A stretch of 64,000 bases of DNA from Paractinoplanes bogorensis (GCF_018829635.1 NZ_JAHKKG010000023.1:18688-82687); one strand, 5' to 3'. Shown: positions 24,426 to 33,434, counted from the stretch's first letter. The notes: generated by a model from the letters alone, not told the origin. Numbers and translations: made by a program.

Positions 24426-25181
24426 CTAGTGTGGACGGGCCGCCACCGGGACCCGGCTGAGGACGATCCCGAAGTTCTCCCGGTACGCGGCGAGGACCTG
24501 CTCGTCGGTGTCCAGCACGGTTTCCGTACGCTCGCCGCCGCCCGTCCTGATGAGGGTGCGCCCGCTCAGCGAGACCCGGCCGTCGCCCTCCCTGCGCGAG
24601 CACACCGGGGAGCGCCCGAAGTGCGACTCCGGTGACGTCGCATGCCACCAGCAGGTCGGGGCGAAGTCGGTCAGCGCCCGGGGCCGCCGCTCGATCCGGT
24701 ACTGCGGTTTGCCGTCCAGCGTCACGTCGACGTCGTCGCCCGCCGGGACCATGGTGAACACGCCGCCGGGATCGCTCTGCGGCGACGAGAGACGGAAGTC
24801 GAGCGGATCGGTGCTGTGCCGGCCGAACCCGACGTCGGCCAGCCACGGCCCGTCACCGCCGGGGGTGGTGACGAGCAGCGCCAGGTGGTCGAAGGGCGGG
24901 CCGAGCCGCTCGCCGTGCACGCGGGCGCCGACCCGTTCGACGCCGTAGCCCAGCTCTTCCAGGAGCAGCGCGAACAGGCCGTTGAGCTCGTAGCAGAAGC
25001 CACCCCGGCGGCGCCGGACGACCTTGTCGAACAGGGCGTCCGGCTCGAGCGAGATCGGTTCGCCGAGGTGGATGCTCAGGTTTTCGAACGGCACCGTGCT
25101 CAGGTGGGCCCGGTGCAACTCGCGCAGCCCGGTGACGCCGGGGGAGAGTCCGATCCGGGTCAGATACGCGTCGACGTCCAT
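24426..25181 (-). CDS. nat: Arylamine N-acetyltransferase
   Basis: 251 residues. Catalytic triad visible: Cys63 in RRGGFCYELN, His99 in FDHLAL, Asp116 in LADVGFG. N-terminal helical domain MDVDAYLTRIGLSPGVTGLRELHRAHLSTVPFENLSIHLG matches the NAT family. Transfers acetyl from acetyl-CoA to arylamines or hydrazines; related enzymes close ansamycin rings, but no polyketide genes are nearby. Ends 10 bp before the methyltransferase start. Confidence 0.93.
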   Translation of the reverse strand: MDVDAYLTRIGLSPGVTGLRELHRAHLSTVPFENLSIHLGEPISLEPDALFDKVVRRRRGGFCYELNGLFALLLEELGYGVERVGARVHGERLGPPFDHLALLVTTPGGDGPWLADVGFGRHSTDPLDFRLSSPQSDPGGVFTMVPAGDDVDVTLDGKPQYRIERRPRALTDFAPTCWWHATSPESHFGRSPVCSRREGDGRVSLSGRTLIRTGGGERTETVLDTDEQVLAAYRENFGIVLSRVPVAARPH

Positions 25182-25190
25182 GACCTGACC

Positions 25191-26465
25191 TTAGGCGCGC
25201 ATCACCGTCGCGATGGGGATGCCGGCCGCGCGCAGGGCCGGGATGAACCCGCCCAGCACGCCCGCGACCAGGCCGGCGATGATGCCGGCGACGCCCGCCT
25301 CCCAGGGGAACTGGACGTCGGACAGGATCGGCTGCGAGTTGCCGACCACCATCGACACCACCTTGAGGCCGGCCACGCTGGCCCCGATCGCCGCGGCCGC
25401 GGTCAGCAGCCCGGTCAGCAGTGTCTCGGCCAGCACGATGCCGGCCAGCAGCATCCGTGGGGTGCCGACGGCCCGGCGCAGGGCGAACTCCTCGACCCGT
25501 TCGCCGACCGTGGCCAGGCCGACGTTGAGGATGCCGGCCACGCCGATCAGCAGCACCAGCCCGGCCATCGCGAAGAAGACCAGCCGCATCAGGGCGAGCT
25601 GCTTCTCCTGATCCTTGCGGGACTCGACCGTGAACACGTACGGCTCGTTGCCCAGCGCCTTGAGCTTGGCCGAGACCACCGGCTCGACCGGCGAGCCCTG
25701 GGTCATCATCAGGCGCATCTCGCCGCCGGTGTTCGGGTCGGCCAGCCGCGAGGCCGGGAGCCAGGTGGTGAGCTCGTCGAGACGTACGTAGGCACGGGGT
25801 TGCTGGTCGCCGTCGTCCACCACGCCGACGAACCGCGGGGTCACGTTGCTGGCGGCGCCGTTCACGCGCATCTCGGCCGGCACCTTGTAGCGGTCGAACG
25901 CCTTGGCCGCCTCGCGGTTGAGCACGAGCCGGGGCGCCATCGCGGGCACGGTCGAGAAGTCGAGCCACTGACCCGACACGGCCCGGAACGGCCGGAACCG
26001 CCGTACGTCACCGGAAAGCGCGGTCAGCCGCACCTCGACCGCCTGCCCCTTGACACCCGGCGCCGGTTCGCAGCCGGTGTCGTTGCAGACCATGGCCGGT
26101 CCCCAGTCCTGGTCGATCGGGGCGCCGCCCGGGTTGACCGGCAGCACGCCGGGCTCGCCGACGATGCCGCTGACGCCGAGGATCGCCACCGCGTCGTCGC
26201 GGCCCTTCACCGTGTCGGCCAGGAACTCGGTGGCCTCCTGCTGCAGCGGCATGTCCATCACGCGGGTGCCGTCGTAGCCCTGCTGCAGCTCGAGGTCGGC
26301 CAGCAGCGCGCGCTCGGCGATGCTGGCGCCGGCCTGCACGACCACCACGGCCAGCACGCCCAGGAACAGGCTGATCATCGAGAGCAGGGTGCGCAGCTTG
26401 CGGGCCCGGATGCCCTGGATGCCGATGATCAGCGAGGACCGGAACCGCCCGGACAGCCGCCTCAT
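25191..26465 (-). CDS. MacB-like ABC transporter permease
   Basis: 424 residues from ATG 26465, ATGA overlap with the ATPase gene. One N-terminal membrane helix (RTLLSMISLFLGVLAVVVVQAG), a ~220-residue extracytoplasmic MacB-PCD domain (res ~45-270, with a Cys pair in MVCNDTGCEPAPG), then three C-terminal helices: LMRLVFFAMAGLVLLIGVAGILN, MLLAGIVLAETLLTGLLTAAAAIG and AGVAGIIAGLVAGVLGGFIPALRA. FtsX signature VGERVEEFALRRAVGTPR. Works with the ATPase and adaptor encoded upstream, probably a mechanotransmission export system. Confidence 0.88.
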   Translation of the reverse strand: MRRLSGRFRSSLIIGIQGIRARKLRTLLSMISLFLGVLAVVVVQAGASIAERALLADLELQQGYDGTRVMDMPLQQEATEFLADTVKGRDDAVAILGVSGIVGEPGVLPVNPGGAPIDQDWGPAMVCNDTGCEPAPGVKGQAVEVRLTALSGDVRRFRPFRAVSGQWLDFSTVPAMAPRLVLNREAAKAFDRYKVPAEMRVNGAASNVTPRFVGVVDDGDQQPRAYVRLDELTTWLPASRLADPNTGGEMRLMMTQGSPVEPVVSAKLKALGNEPYVFTVESRKDQEKQLALMRLVFFAMAGLVLLIGVAGILNVGLATVGERVEEFALRRAVGTPRMLLAGIVLAETLLTGLLTAAAAIGASVAGLKVVSMVVGNSQPILSDVQFPWEAGVAGIIAGLVAGVLGGFIPALRAAGIPIATVMRA

Positions 26466-27154
26466 CGGGCCGCCACCCGCTCGGTGAGCACGCCGTCGAC
26501 CAGGTCGTGGGTGCGGCACATGCGGGCGGCGTGGTCGCGGTCGTGCGTCACCAGGATCAGGCCGCAGCCACGTTCGGTCGCCGACAGCAGCGCGTCGATC
26601 ACCAGGGTTCCCGTCTCGATGTCCAGCGCCCCGGTCGGCTCGTCGGCGAGCAGAACCTTCGGGTCCCGTACGAGGGCACGCGCGATCGCCACCCGCTGCT
26701 GCTCGCCGCCCGACATCTTGGCCGGCCGGCTCTTGGCCAGATGAGCGATGCCGACCTGGTCGAGCGCCTCCATCACCCGGCTCCGGCGCTGCCGGCGCGG
26801 CAGCCAGCCCTGGCCGTTGACCAGTGCCATCGCCACGTTCTGCGACGCGGTCAGGTGCTTGAGCAGGAAGAACCGCTGGAACACGAACCCGAAGTGCGAG
26901 CTGCGCAGCTTCGCCGCCCGCCGTTCGGGCAGCTTGGCGATCTCCTGCCCGTCGAGCCGGTAGCTGCCGGAGTCGGGCCGGTCGAACAGGCCGATGACGC
27001 TGAGCAGGGTGCTCTTGCCCGAACCGGAGCGCCCGACGATGGCCACGCTCTGCCCGGCGTTCACGGTCAGGCCGACGCCGTCGAGGATCGTGCGGGGCTG
27101 TTCCTGACCCTTGAGCACCTTGGTGATGCCCTCGAGCTCGATCAGCGTGCTCAT
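26462..27154 (-). CDS. MacB/LolD-type ABC transporter ATPase
   Basis: 230 residues. Walker A GRSGSGKSTLL, Q-loop FGFVFQRFFLLKHLTASQNV, signature MSGGEQQRVAIARAL, Walker B VLLADEPTGALD, H-loop LILVTHDRDHAARM. Overlaps its neighbours on both sides by ATGA, indicating one transcript and coupled translation. Confidence 0.92.
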   Translation of the reverse strand: MSTLIELEGITKVLKGQEQPRTILDGVGLTVNAGQSVAIVGRSGSGKSTLLSVIGLFDRPDSGSYRLDGQEIAKLPERRAAKLRSSHFGFVFQRFFLLKHLTASQNVAMALVNGQGWLPRRQRRSRVMEALDQVGIAHLAKSRPAKMSGGEQQRVAIARALVRDPKVLLADEPTGALDIETGTLVIDALLSATERGCGLILVTHDRDHAARMCRTHDLVDGVLTERVAAR

Positions 27155-28149
27155 CCGGTCGGGCCCTGGCCCGCCTTGTCCGCGGGCAGGTCGGGGCCGG
27201 GCACGGCGATGGTCTCGTCGCCCTTGAGCCCCGACTTGATCTGCACGACCTTGCCGTCGGTGAGCCCGAGTACGACGTCGACCGTCTTGCGCTGCTGGTC
27301 GGCGCCGACGATGTCGACCTTGCCCTTGCCCTGCACGCCGGCCACCGCCTCGACCGGCAGCACCATGACCTTGGCCGCCTTCTCGGTGACGACCTGCAGG
27401 GTGACCGAGGCGCCGTTGATCAGCTTGACCCCGCTCGCCGGCACGCAGACCAGCCGCATGCCGGTGGCCTCGGAGCCGTCGCTGCCGCCGGTCTCGCCCT
27501 GCGGGGCCGTCTCCTGGACCACCGGGGGAGCGCCGGACGCGCCCGGAGCCGGGGTGGCCACGGGCGGCGGCGGGGGCTCAGGGATGGTGCCGGCCGGCAG
27601 CGCGGCGATCGTGCCCAGCGCCTCGCAGGCGAACGGACCCGGCCCGTTCTTGATCTGGGCCCGTACGTCGGTGACCGCGCCCGAGACCCGGTAGGCCTGG
27701 GCGCTGTCGATCTCGGCGACGATGCCGTAGCCGGAGTGCTTGGCCGAGACGATCGGCATGCCCTTGGTGACGTCCGCCCGGTCGTCCAGCAACCGGCCGG
27801 CCAGCACCGAGTCCTTCGGGATGTACACCCGGCGGGGATCGCGGTTGTCGTCCCAGACCGTGGCGACCCATTTCGGCCGTACGGCGGGAACGGTCGACGG
27901 TTTCTTGTCGAGATAGCGCAACTCGCCGTCGGCCGGGGAGACGATGCCGAACACCGGGTTGATGGTCACGGTGCCGGACAGGCTGATCTGGTTGCTGAGG
28001 TCCTGCCGGGTCGGCTTGACCGTGGTGAGGACGGTGCCGCGCGCCTCGAGCCCGGGCGTCTCGGCGGATTCCTCGGCCGCGCCGCACCCGCAGAGCCCCG
28101 CGGCGATCAGCGCCGCTACCCCTATTCCGGCTACTCTGCGTGCGCGCAC
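27151..28149 (-). CDS. MacA/HlyD-like adaptor lipoprotein of the ABC exporter
   Basis: 332 residues; signal peptide with lipobox (LIAAGLCGC). A lipoyl/barrel-sandwich half (SNQISLSGTVTINPVFGIVSPADGELRYL) and a C-terminal beta-barrel (ASVTLQVVTEKAAKVMVLPVEAVAG...DQQRKTVDVVLGLTDGKVVQIKSGLKGDETI) match efflux adaptors; the coiled-coil hairpin of Gram-negative MacA is absent, as usual in monoderms. Residues ~190-230 are a Pro/Gly-rich linker interrupting the barrel. First gene of the three-gene exporter operon. Confidence 0.82.
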   Translation of the reverse strand: MRARRVAGIGVAALIAAGLCGCGAAEESAETPGLEARGTVLTTVKPTRQDLSNQISLSGTVTINPVFGIVSPADGELRYLDKKPSTVPAVRPKWVATVWDDNRDPRRVYIPKDSVLAGRLLDDRADVTKGMPIVSAKHSGYGIVAEIDSAQAYRVSGAVTDVRAQIKNGPGPFACEALGTIAALPAGTIPEPPPPPVATPAPGASGAPPVVQETAPQGETGGSDGSEATGMRLVCVPASGVKLINGASVTLQVVTEKAAKVMVLPVEAVAGVQGKGKVDIVGADQQRKTVDVVLGLTDGKVVQIKSGLKGDETIAVPGPDLPADKAGQGPTG

Positions 28150-28290
28150 CTGTACCCCTTTTTGCCTGACTTGCTCGACCTGGCCGGGCAGAGGTTACAA
28201 GGCGCGCGCAACCGTCGATGTCCCCTCGCTCCGAAGCGGACATTGATCACCGTAACGGCGGCGTCAGTCGCGTCCCCGGCTCGCGGGCCT

Positions 28291-28320
28291 CCCGTCGCCC
28301 TCCCACGTGCGGGCGGCGGG
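28291..28320 (-). terminator. Hairpin terminator after the pectate lyase gene
   Basis: CCCGTCGCCC (28291-28300) and GGGCGGCGGG (28311-28320) form a 10-bp stem with one G-U pair and a 10-base loop, 16 bases after the pectate lyase stop. The rest of the 28150-28336 spacer shows nothing else. Confidence 0.65.
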
Positions 28321-28336
28321 ACGACCGTACGGGAAA

Positions 28337-29302
28337 TCAGATCTTGCCTGTTCCGGCGCCGGCGGTGACGGTGGCCTTCACCTTGTCGTTGGCCTCCGGG
28401 GTGTAGGAGTAGGGGATCGCCGCGACGGACGCGCCGTTGCGGACCTGCTCGGTGCCCGAGTTGACCTTGTAGTTGTTGAGCACCTTGATGTTGCCGGGAT
28501 CCGAGTCGCCGGTCTGCGTGACCGTCGGGTTCTTCACGTTCTCGAAGTAGTTGCGCTCGACGAAGACGCCCGCGTTCTCGGTCGACGCCACGCCGTACGA
28601 GCCGACGTTGCTGTAGTAGTTGTTCAGCACGTGCACCGGGTTGGCGAACCGCACCCGCGGGTGCCGCTGGTTGGTGCCGTCGAACCAGTTGTGCACGTAC
28701 GTGACGCGCAGGTGACCGAGATCCTGGGAACCGTTGTCGTCGCTGTGACCGAGCAGCATCGACTTGTCGTGGTCGTGCAGCCGGTTCCACGACACGGTGA
28801 TGAAGTCCGAGCCGCGCTTGATGTCGATCAGCCCGTCGTAGCCGTTGGCCAGGTCGTTGTGGTCGATCCAGACGTTGGTGGTGCTGCTCTGCACGTTGAT
28901 CGAGTCGTCGCTCGCGTTGCGGAACACGAGGTTGCGGATGATCACGTTCCGGACGCCGGACAGGTTGAGCCCGCCGCCGGTGATGCCCGAGCCCGACCCG
29001 ACGCCGATCACGGTCTTGTTCGAGGCGACGTTGTACATGCCGGAGATCGAGATCAGACCGTTTACCCGTACAGTCTGGGACGTGCTCGCGCTGAGCGCGG
29101 TCTTGAGGGCGGACGCCGAGGTCACGGTGACCACGGTGCTCGACGAGCCACCGGACGTGCCGCCGTTCAGACTGGCGAACCCGACCGGGCTGCTCTCGGC
29201 GGCCGACGCCTCGAGCTGGCCGACGGCGAGCATGCCGCCGACCACGAGGACGGTGGCCGAGACGGCGGAGATCAGCGTCTTGCGACGCCTTCGAGCGGAC
29301 AT
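28337..29302 (-). CDS. Secreted pectate lyase, polysaccharide lyase family 1
   Basis: 321 residues from ATG 29302 (GGAGGAACTC upstream; a longer in-frame start at 29380 adds 26 atypical residues and would fall within the operator). Signal peptide residues 1-34. Right-handed beta-helix with PL1 hallmarks: SNKTVIGVGSGSGITGGGLNLSGVRNVIIRNL, VWIDHNDLANGYDGLIDIKRGSDFITVSWNRLHDHDKSMLLG (vWiDH motif with calcium-binding Asp, split for reading), and QRHPRVRFANPVHVLNNYY carrying the catalytic Arg. Cleaves polygalacturonate by beta-elimination. A LacI-type operator lies 57 bp upstream. Confidence 0.92.
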   Translation of the reverse strand: MSARRRRKTLISAVSATVLVVGGMLAVGQLEASAAESSPVGFASLNGGTSGGSSSTVVTVTSASALKTALSASTSQTVRVNGLISISGMYNVASNKTVIGVGSGSGITGGGLNLSGVRNVIIRNLVFRNASDDSINVQSSTTNVWIDHNDLANGYDGLIDIKRGSDFITVSWNRLHDHDKSMLLGHSDDNGSQDLGHLRVTYVHNWFDGTNQRHPRVRFANPVHVLNNYYSNVGSYGVASTENAGVFVERNYFENVKNPTVTQTGDSDPGNIKVLNNYKVNSGTEQVRNGASVAAIPYSYTPEANDKVKATVTAGAGTGKI

Positions 29303-29358
29303 GAGTTCCTCCGTACGTGGGGGTGTGGCGGGACCTCGCCCGGTGGCGGCTCGGTCCA

Positions 29359-29372
29359 GGTAAGCGCTTACC
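29359..29372. promoter_or_regulatory. LacI-type operator upstream of the pectate lyase gene
   Basis: Perfect 14-bp palindrome GGTAAGCGCTTACC. It shares GTAAGCGCTT with each arm of the operator in front of the ABC importer at 1.5 kb. Lies 57 bp from the pectate lyase ATG, in a promoter position. Confidence 0.7.
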
Positions 29373-29492
29373 TTACGCATTTACGGATATCAATGTCAGA
29401 GGTTCGACCGATTCGGGTACCTGTGAAAACTTTCGGCGGATCTTTGCAGTCGTTGTGCTTCAGCCCGCGCTCGTGCCGCCGATGGGGCGCAC

Positions 29493-30938
29493 ATGCTGCT
29501 GCGCTGCTACGCCTTCGTGTCCTGGGCGCTGGTGGCGTCGTACCTGGCCTGGCCGGTCGACCTGCGGCAGTGGCCGTTCCTGGCCGTCACGCTGGGCGCC
29601 GCGGTCCCGGCCGTGATCCTGGCTCTGCGCCGGGCACCGGCCGGCGGCCGTACGCCGTGGTGGGTGATCCTGATCGGGCTGGTGCTCTACAACATCGGCA
29701 ACCTCATCTGGATCGGGCTGACCACCTTCGGCGGACGGGTGACCGGCGACGGCAGCCTGGCCGACCTGTTCTACGCCGTCGGCGGGATGTTCGTGCTCGG
29801 CTCGGCGATCGCCCTGGTGCGGCAGCGTGGCCGGGGCGACGTCGGCGGGGTCATCGACTCGGTGATCACCGCGGTGGCCCTCGGCGGCGTGCTCTGGGAC
29901 GCGGTGCTGCTGCCCGCGCTCACCGCCCAGCACGTCGCCGCCGGCCGCCAGGCCTCGCTGTTCGTGCTGGTCCTGGTCATCTCGGGCACGCTCGGGGCAA
30001 TGGTGCGGGTCTCCCTGACGTCGGCCTCGGTCCGCTTCTTCACGGCCGGGGTGGCGCTCACCCTGGGCGGCAACGTGGCGTCGGCGCTGACCGTCGACGC
30101 GTCCGGGGCCCGGCCGGACTGGACCAACGTGCTCTTCATGGCCGCGTACGCCGCCCTGGCCTGCGCCGCCGTACACCCGTCGGTGGCCGACGTGACCACG
30201 CCCGGCGCGGCGCCCAAGGACGACCTGAGCCGGGGCCGCCTGACCTTCCTCGGGGTGATGCTGGCGCTCACCCCGCTGGTCGGCGGCGGGCGGGCGGTGC
30301 TCGGCCTGCCCACCGACGGGGTGCTGATCGCGGTGTCGTCGGCGGCGCTGGTGCCGCTGGTCATGGTGCGCATCGCGCGGCTGGCGTCGCAGCGGCGGGA
30401 GGCCGAGCAGGCTCTGCACCGCCTGGCCACGCGGGACGCGCTGACCGGCCTGCCCAACCGGGCGGCGTGCTTGGCCGAGCTCGATCAGGCGATCTCCTCC
30501 GCCTCGGCACCCGGGCCCATTGCCGGCTCCCGATCCGGTGCCGGTGATCTGGCCGTGCTGTTCTGCGACCTCGACGGGTTCAAACCGGTCAACGACCGCC
30601 TGGGGCACGCGGCGGGCGACGAACTGCTGGTCGCGGTGGCGGCTCGTCTGGGTGCCTGCGTCCGCGAGGGCGATCTGGTGGCCCGCTTCGGTGGCGACGA
30701 GTTCGTGCTGCTGTGCCGGGGCGCCGACGCCGTCGAGGCGGTCAGCGCGCGGATCGCCGACATGACCGCGCGGCCATTCGTGGCCGGAGGCGTGCTCGTC
30801 TCGGTCGGGGTGAGCATGGGCGCGGCCCGGCTGATCGTCGGCGAGACGACCGACGCCGTGCTGGGCCGAGCCGACCTGGCCATGTATGAGGCCAAGAAGT
30901 CGAAGTCGGTCGGCGCCCTGAGCCTGGTGCTCGCGTAG
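29493..30938 (+). CDS. Membrane-bound diguanylate cyclase (GGDEF)
   Basis: 481 residues. Residues 1-300 hold about nine or ten membrane segments (for example TPWWVILIGLVLYNIGNLIWIGL and FVLVLVISGTLGAMV), likely a sensory module. The GGDEF domain follows (~315-475): RDALTGLPNRAACLAEL, DLAVLFCDLDGFKPVNDRLGHAAGDELL, intact catalytic RFGGDEF, and a RxxD inhibitory site (REGD) exactly five residues before GGDEF. An 18-residue Ser/Ala/Pro/Gly insert follows the first helix. Should make cyclic di-GMP from two GTP with product inhibition. No EAL partner remains in the window apart from a doubtful 27-codon fragment. Confidence 0.92.
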   Translation: MLLRCYAFVSWALVASYLAWPVDLRQWPFLAVTLGAAVPAVILALRRAPAGGRTPWWVILIGLVLYNIGNLIWIGLTTFGGRVTGDGSLADLFYAVGGMFVLGSAIALVRQRGRGDVGGVIDSVITAVALGGVLWDAVLLPALTAQHVAAGRQASLFVLVLVISGTLGAMVRVSLTSASVRFFTAGVALTLGGNVASALTVDASGARPDWTNVLFMAAYAALACAAVHPSVADVTTPGAAPKDDLSRGRLTFLGVMLALTPLVGGGRAVLGLPTDGVLIAVSSAALVPLVMVRIARLASQRREAEQALHRLATRDALTGLPNRAACLAELDQAISSASAPGPIAGSRSGAGDLAVLFCDLDGFKPVNDRLGHAAGDELLVAVAARLGACVREGDLVARFGGDEFVLLCRGADAVEAVSARIADMTARPFVAGGVLVSVGVSMGAARLIVGETTDAVLGRADLAMYEAKKSKSVGALSLVLA

Positions 30939-30954
30939 GAGCGTTCAGCTGATC

Positions 30955-31512
30955 TTGGTGCCGAACGACGACCTGAGCCGGGGCCGCCTGACCTTCCTCG
31001 GGGTGATGCTGGCGCTCACCCCGCTGGTCGGCGGCGGGCGGGCGGTGCTCGGCCTGCCCACCGACGGCATCCTGATCGCTGTGTCCTCGGCCGCCCTGGT
31101 GCCGCTGGTCATGGTCCGGATCAGCCGGCTGGCGGCGCAGCGACGGTCGGCCGAGCAGGCCCTGCACCGGCTGGCCACCCGGGACACGCTGACCGGCCTG
31201 CCCAACCGGGCCGCCTGCCTGGCCGCGCTCGACGCCGGCCTGAACTCCGGCGACCTGGCGGTGCTGTTCTGCGACCTGGACGGATTCAAGCCGGTCAACG
31301 ACCGTCTCGGCCACGCCGCGGGCGACGAACTGCTGGTTTCGGTGGCGGCCCGCCTGCGCACCTGCGTCCGCGACGGCGACCTGGTGTCCCGCTTCGGCGG
31401 CGACGAGTTCGTGCTGCTGTGCCGGGGTGCCGACGCCGTGTCGGCGGTGACCGCCCGGCTCAGTAGGGCGGGGGCTCCCGGGCTATCGACGTACCCGGGA
31501 AGTTCTGGTTGA
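30955..31512 (+). pseudogene. Truncated tandem copy of the GGDEF gene
   Basis: From about 30963 to 31462 the sequence repeats 30217-30770 of the preceding gene, starting DDLSRGRLTFLGVMLALTPL with the first ~105 bp virtually identical and divergence increasing later. It keeps one or two membrane helices, GLPNRA, CDLDGF, RDGD and RFGGDEF, but lacks the N-terminal sensor and the final ~55 residues of the GGDEF fold (stops after ADAVSAVTARLS, followed by 14 unrelated codons). It lacks the 18-residue insert of the full copy. TTG 30955 could start it, without a good ribosome site. Probably inactive as a cyclase. Confidence 0.75.
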
Positions 31513-31690
31513 AGATGTACTTCACGTGCTTCGGCTCGGCCGGCTTGATCCGCTTCTTGTCGGCCCGTTCATACCAGTTGTCGCCGTTTGTGCACACCAC
31601 GAGTGTCGCGTCCCCACGCCGCCCGTTCTCACTGACCCGCCGATAGACGTGCGGTTCGAGCAGCTCGCCCGCGACCAGGAATTTTGTCAT
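31460..31690 (-). CDS. Hypothetical small basic protein
   Basis: 76 residues from ATG 31690 (a longer in-frame start is less likely). Sequence MTKFLVAGELLEPHVYRRV... with DATLVVCTNGDNWYERADKK and a Lys-rich centre; no signal peptide, no recognised domain. Its 3' end overlaps the end of the truncated GGDEF copy on the other strand, so it may mark where that copy was cut. Confidence 0.5.
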   Translation of the reverse strand: MTKFLVAGELLEPHVYRRVSENGRRGDATLVVCTNGDNWYERADKKRIKPAEPKHVKYIFNQNFPGTSIAREPPPY

Positions 31691-31776
31691 GCCGCCATGG
31701 TCCGCTCCGCGCGTGACCGCGTACCTCCATATCGACAAACGCCGCCGCCCGGTCCGTTCGCGGAAGAAGTTTCCGG

Positions 31777-32349
31777 GTGGCTGTCACGATGTGGGCGCGG
31801 CCGGACATGGGAAGTGACGTGAGCATCGAGGACGAGGACCGCTTCCGACAGGTCTACGAGGGTTCGTTCGAGCGGCTGCTGGCGTACGCGCTGCGGCGGG
31901 TCGAGCAGCCCGCGGACGCGGCCGACGTGGTGGCCGAGACGTTCCTGATCGCTTGGCGGCGTGGCCGGCAGATACCGGACGGGGATGAGGCGACGCTGTG
32001 GCTCTACGGCATCGCCCGCCGGGTGCTGGCCAACCACCATCGGGGCGGGGTACGGCGGGAGAGGCTGGGTGAGCGGCTGCGGCAACGCCTCCGCGAGGCC
32101 GGCCCCGCCGACCCCGCCCAGGTGGTCTCCGATCAGCTCACTGTGCGAGGTCTGCTGAACCGGCTGGCCGAGCCGGACCGCGAGGTGCTGATGCTCTCGT
32201 TCTGGGAGGGGCTCGAGCCGCGCGAGGCCGCGGTCGTGCTCGGGGTGAGTTCCACGGTGGCGCGGGCGCGGCTCTCGCGGGCCCGGGGGCGCTTCCGCGA
32301 GCTGGTGGACTCGTCGAACTCGATCATGGCCGTGCGGGAGGAGAAGTGA
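31777..32349 (+). CDS. ECF-type RNA polymerase sigma factor
   Basis: 190 residues from GTG 31777 (GGAAGAAG 7 bases upstream); ATG 31807 or GTG 31819 would remove 10-14 non-conserved residues. Region 2: RFRQVYEGSFERLLAYALRRVEQPADAADVVAETFLIAWRR; region 4: LNRLAEPDREVLMLSFWEGLEPREAAVVLGVSSTVARARLSRAR (parts). The stop overlaps the start of a single-pass membrane protein gene, its likely regulator. Confidence 0.88.
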   Translation: MAVTMWARPDMGSDVSIEDEDRFRQVYEGSFERLLAYALRRVEQPADAADVVAETFLIAWRRGRQIPDGDEATLWLYGIARRVLANHHRGGVRRERLGERLRQRLREAGPADPAQVVSDQLTVRGLLNRLAEPDREVLMLSFWEGLEPREAAVVLGVSSTVARARLSRARGRFRELVDSSNSIMAVREEK

Positions 32350-33434
32350 TGACGGGGAACGCGTACGACCAGATGCTGCGCGACGCCGACCCGCAGCGCA
32401 CCGCAGTCCCGGTTCCGCCCGACGAGGTGCTGCTGGCCCAGATCCTGGCCGAGCCGCAGGGGCGGCACGTGCCGTACCGGCTGGCCGTGATCGGGGTCGC
32501 GGCGGCCGTGCTGGTCGCGGCGGTGGGGGTCGTCGTCGCGGTGAACCGGACGTCGGGGCTGGCCGAGATTCCGGCCGCACCATCGCCGTCGGTGGCGTCG
32601 CCGTCGGCGGCCCCGTCGGCGTCCGCACTGCCGGCCGCGGCGGGTTCTCTGCTCGAACCGGATCAGGTGCGCCGAGCGGCCAAGGAAGGTCCGCGCATCG
32701 TGCCCGCCGCCGGCTGGAAGCTCATCCACGTCGTGCTGTCCGGCGATCGCCTGGGCGAGATGGCGTGGAAAAAGGACGGCCAGGTGGTGGATTCCTCCTG
32801 GTACTCCACGGCCCGGTACAAGTTCCAGCGCCCGGCCCAGAAGGACGCGGTGAAGGTGCGGGTCGGCTCGCTCACCGGCTGGATGATCAGCGAGGGTTCC
32901 GGCCGTTACGTCGTGACGACCGAACCCCGGGCCGGTGACGGCGTCTGGGCCACCATCGACAGCGGGTCCGGCTTCGGTAAGGCCGAGTTCCTGAGCTTCC
33001 TCGCGAAGGCGCGCACGGTCGGCGTGGACGCCTGGATCAAGCTCGTGGCCTCGGGCCTCACCGTGGAGGGAGCCGCGGATGACCGTACCTACCGGATCTT
33101 CATCGAGGGCGGCCTGCCGCAGCCGCCGAACTGGGACCACCCAGCCATCGCGCGGATCGCGACCAGCGATGTGCGTGCGTTCGACACGGCGCTGACCAAG
33201 GTGGTCGCGTGCGGCTGGCTCACCGAATGGCAGCGGGCGACCGCGAAGGGCGACCCCAGGTTCATCACGCCGGCCCGGGACGCGCTGCTCGGGAGCGGGA
33301 GCTGGCCGGTGCTCGTCAACCTCGAGAAGCAGGGCTCCGGCCTGCGGAAAGAGATCACCGGGATGGCCGAGCACGTGGTCAACGGGGGTGCGAGCGAGGC
33401 CGAGGTGGAGGCGTACAAGAAGACCCTCTGCTGA
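32349..33434 (+). CDS. Single-pass membrane protein paired with the ECF sigma factor (putative anti-sigma regulator)
   Basis: 361 residues from ATG 32349, one base overlapping the sigma stop and preceded by GGAGGAG. Residues 1-40 are cytosolic without a zinc-finger motif, residues ~43-64 a membrane helix (LAVIGVAAAVLVAAVGVVVAV), then a Pro/Ser/Ala linker and a ~260-residue extracytoplasmic domain I do not recognise (WKLIHVVLSGDRLGEMAWKKDGQVVDSSWY...). Gene pairing suggests sensing outside and holding the sigma factor inside; the absence of a ZAS motif leaves this uncertain. Confidence 0.7.
   Translation: MTGNAYDQMLRDADPQRTAVPVPPDEVLLAQILAEPQGRHVPYRLAVIGVAAAVLVAAVGVVVAVNRTSGLAEIPAAPSPSVASPSAAPSASALPAAAGSLLEPDQVRRAAKEGPRIVPAAGWKLIHVVLSGDRLGEMAWKKDGQVVDSSWYSTARYKFQRPAQKDAVKVRVGSLTGWMISEGSGRYVVTTEPRAGDGVWATIDSGSGFGKAEFLSFLAKARTVGVDAWIKLVASGLTVEGAADDRTYRIFIEGGLPQPPNWDHPAIARIATSDVRAFDTALTKVVACGWLTEWQRATAKGDPRFITPARDALLGSGSWPVLVNLEKQGSGLRKEITGMAEHVVNGGASEAEVEAYKKTLC

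Noticed and set aside
24642..26744. A 700-codon plus-strand frame opposite nat and the MacB-like genes
   Set aside because: Same shadow effect; all recognised motifs are on the minus strand.
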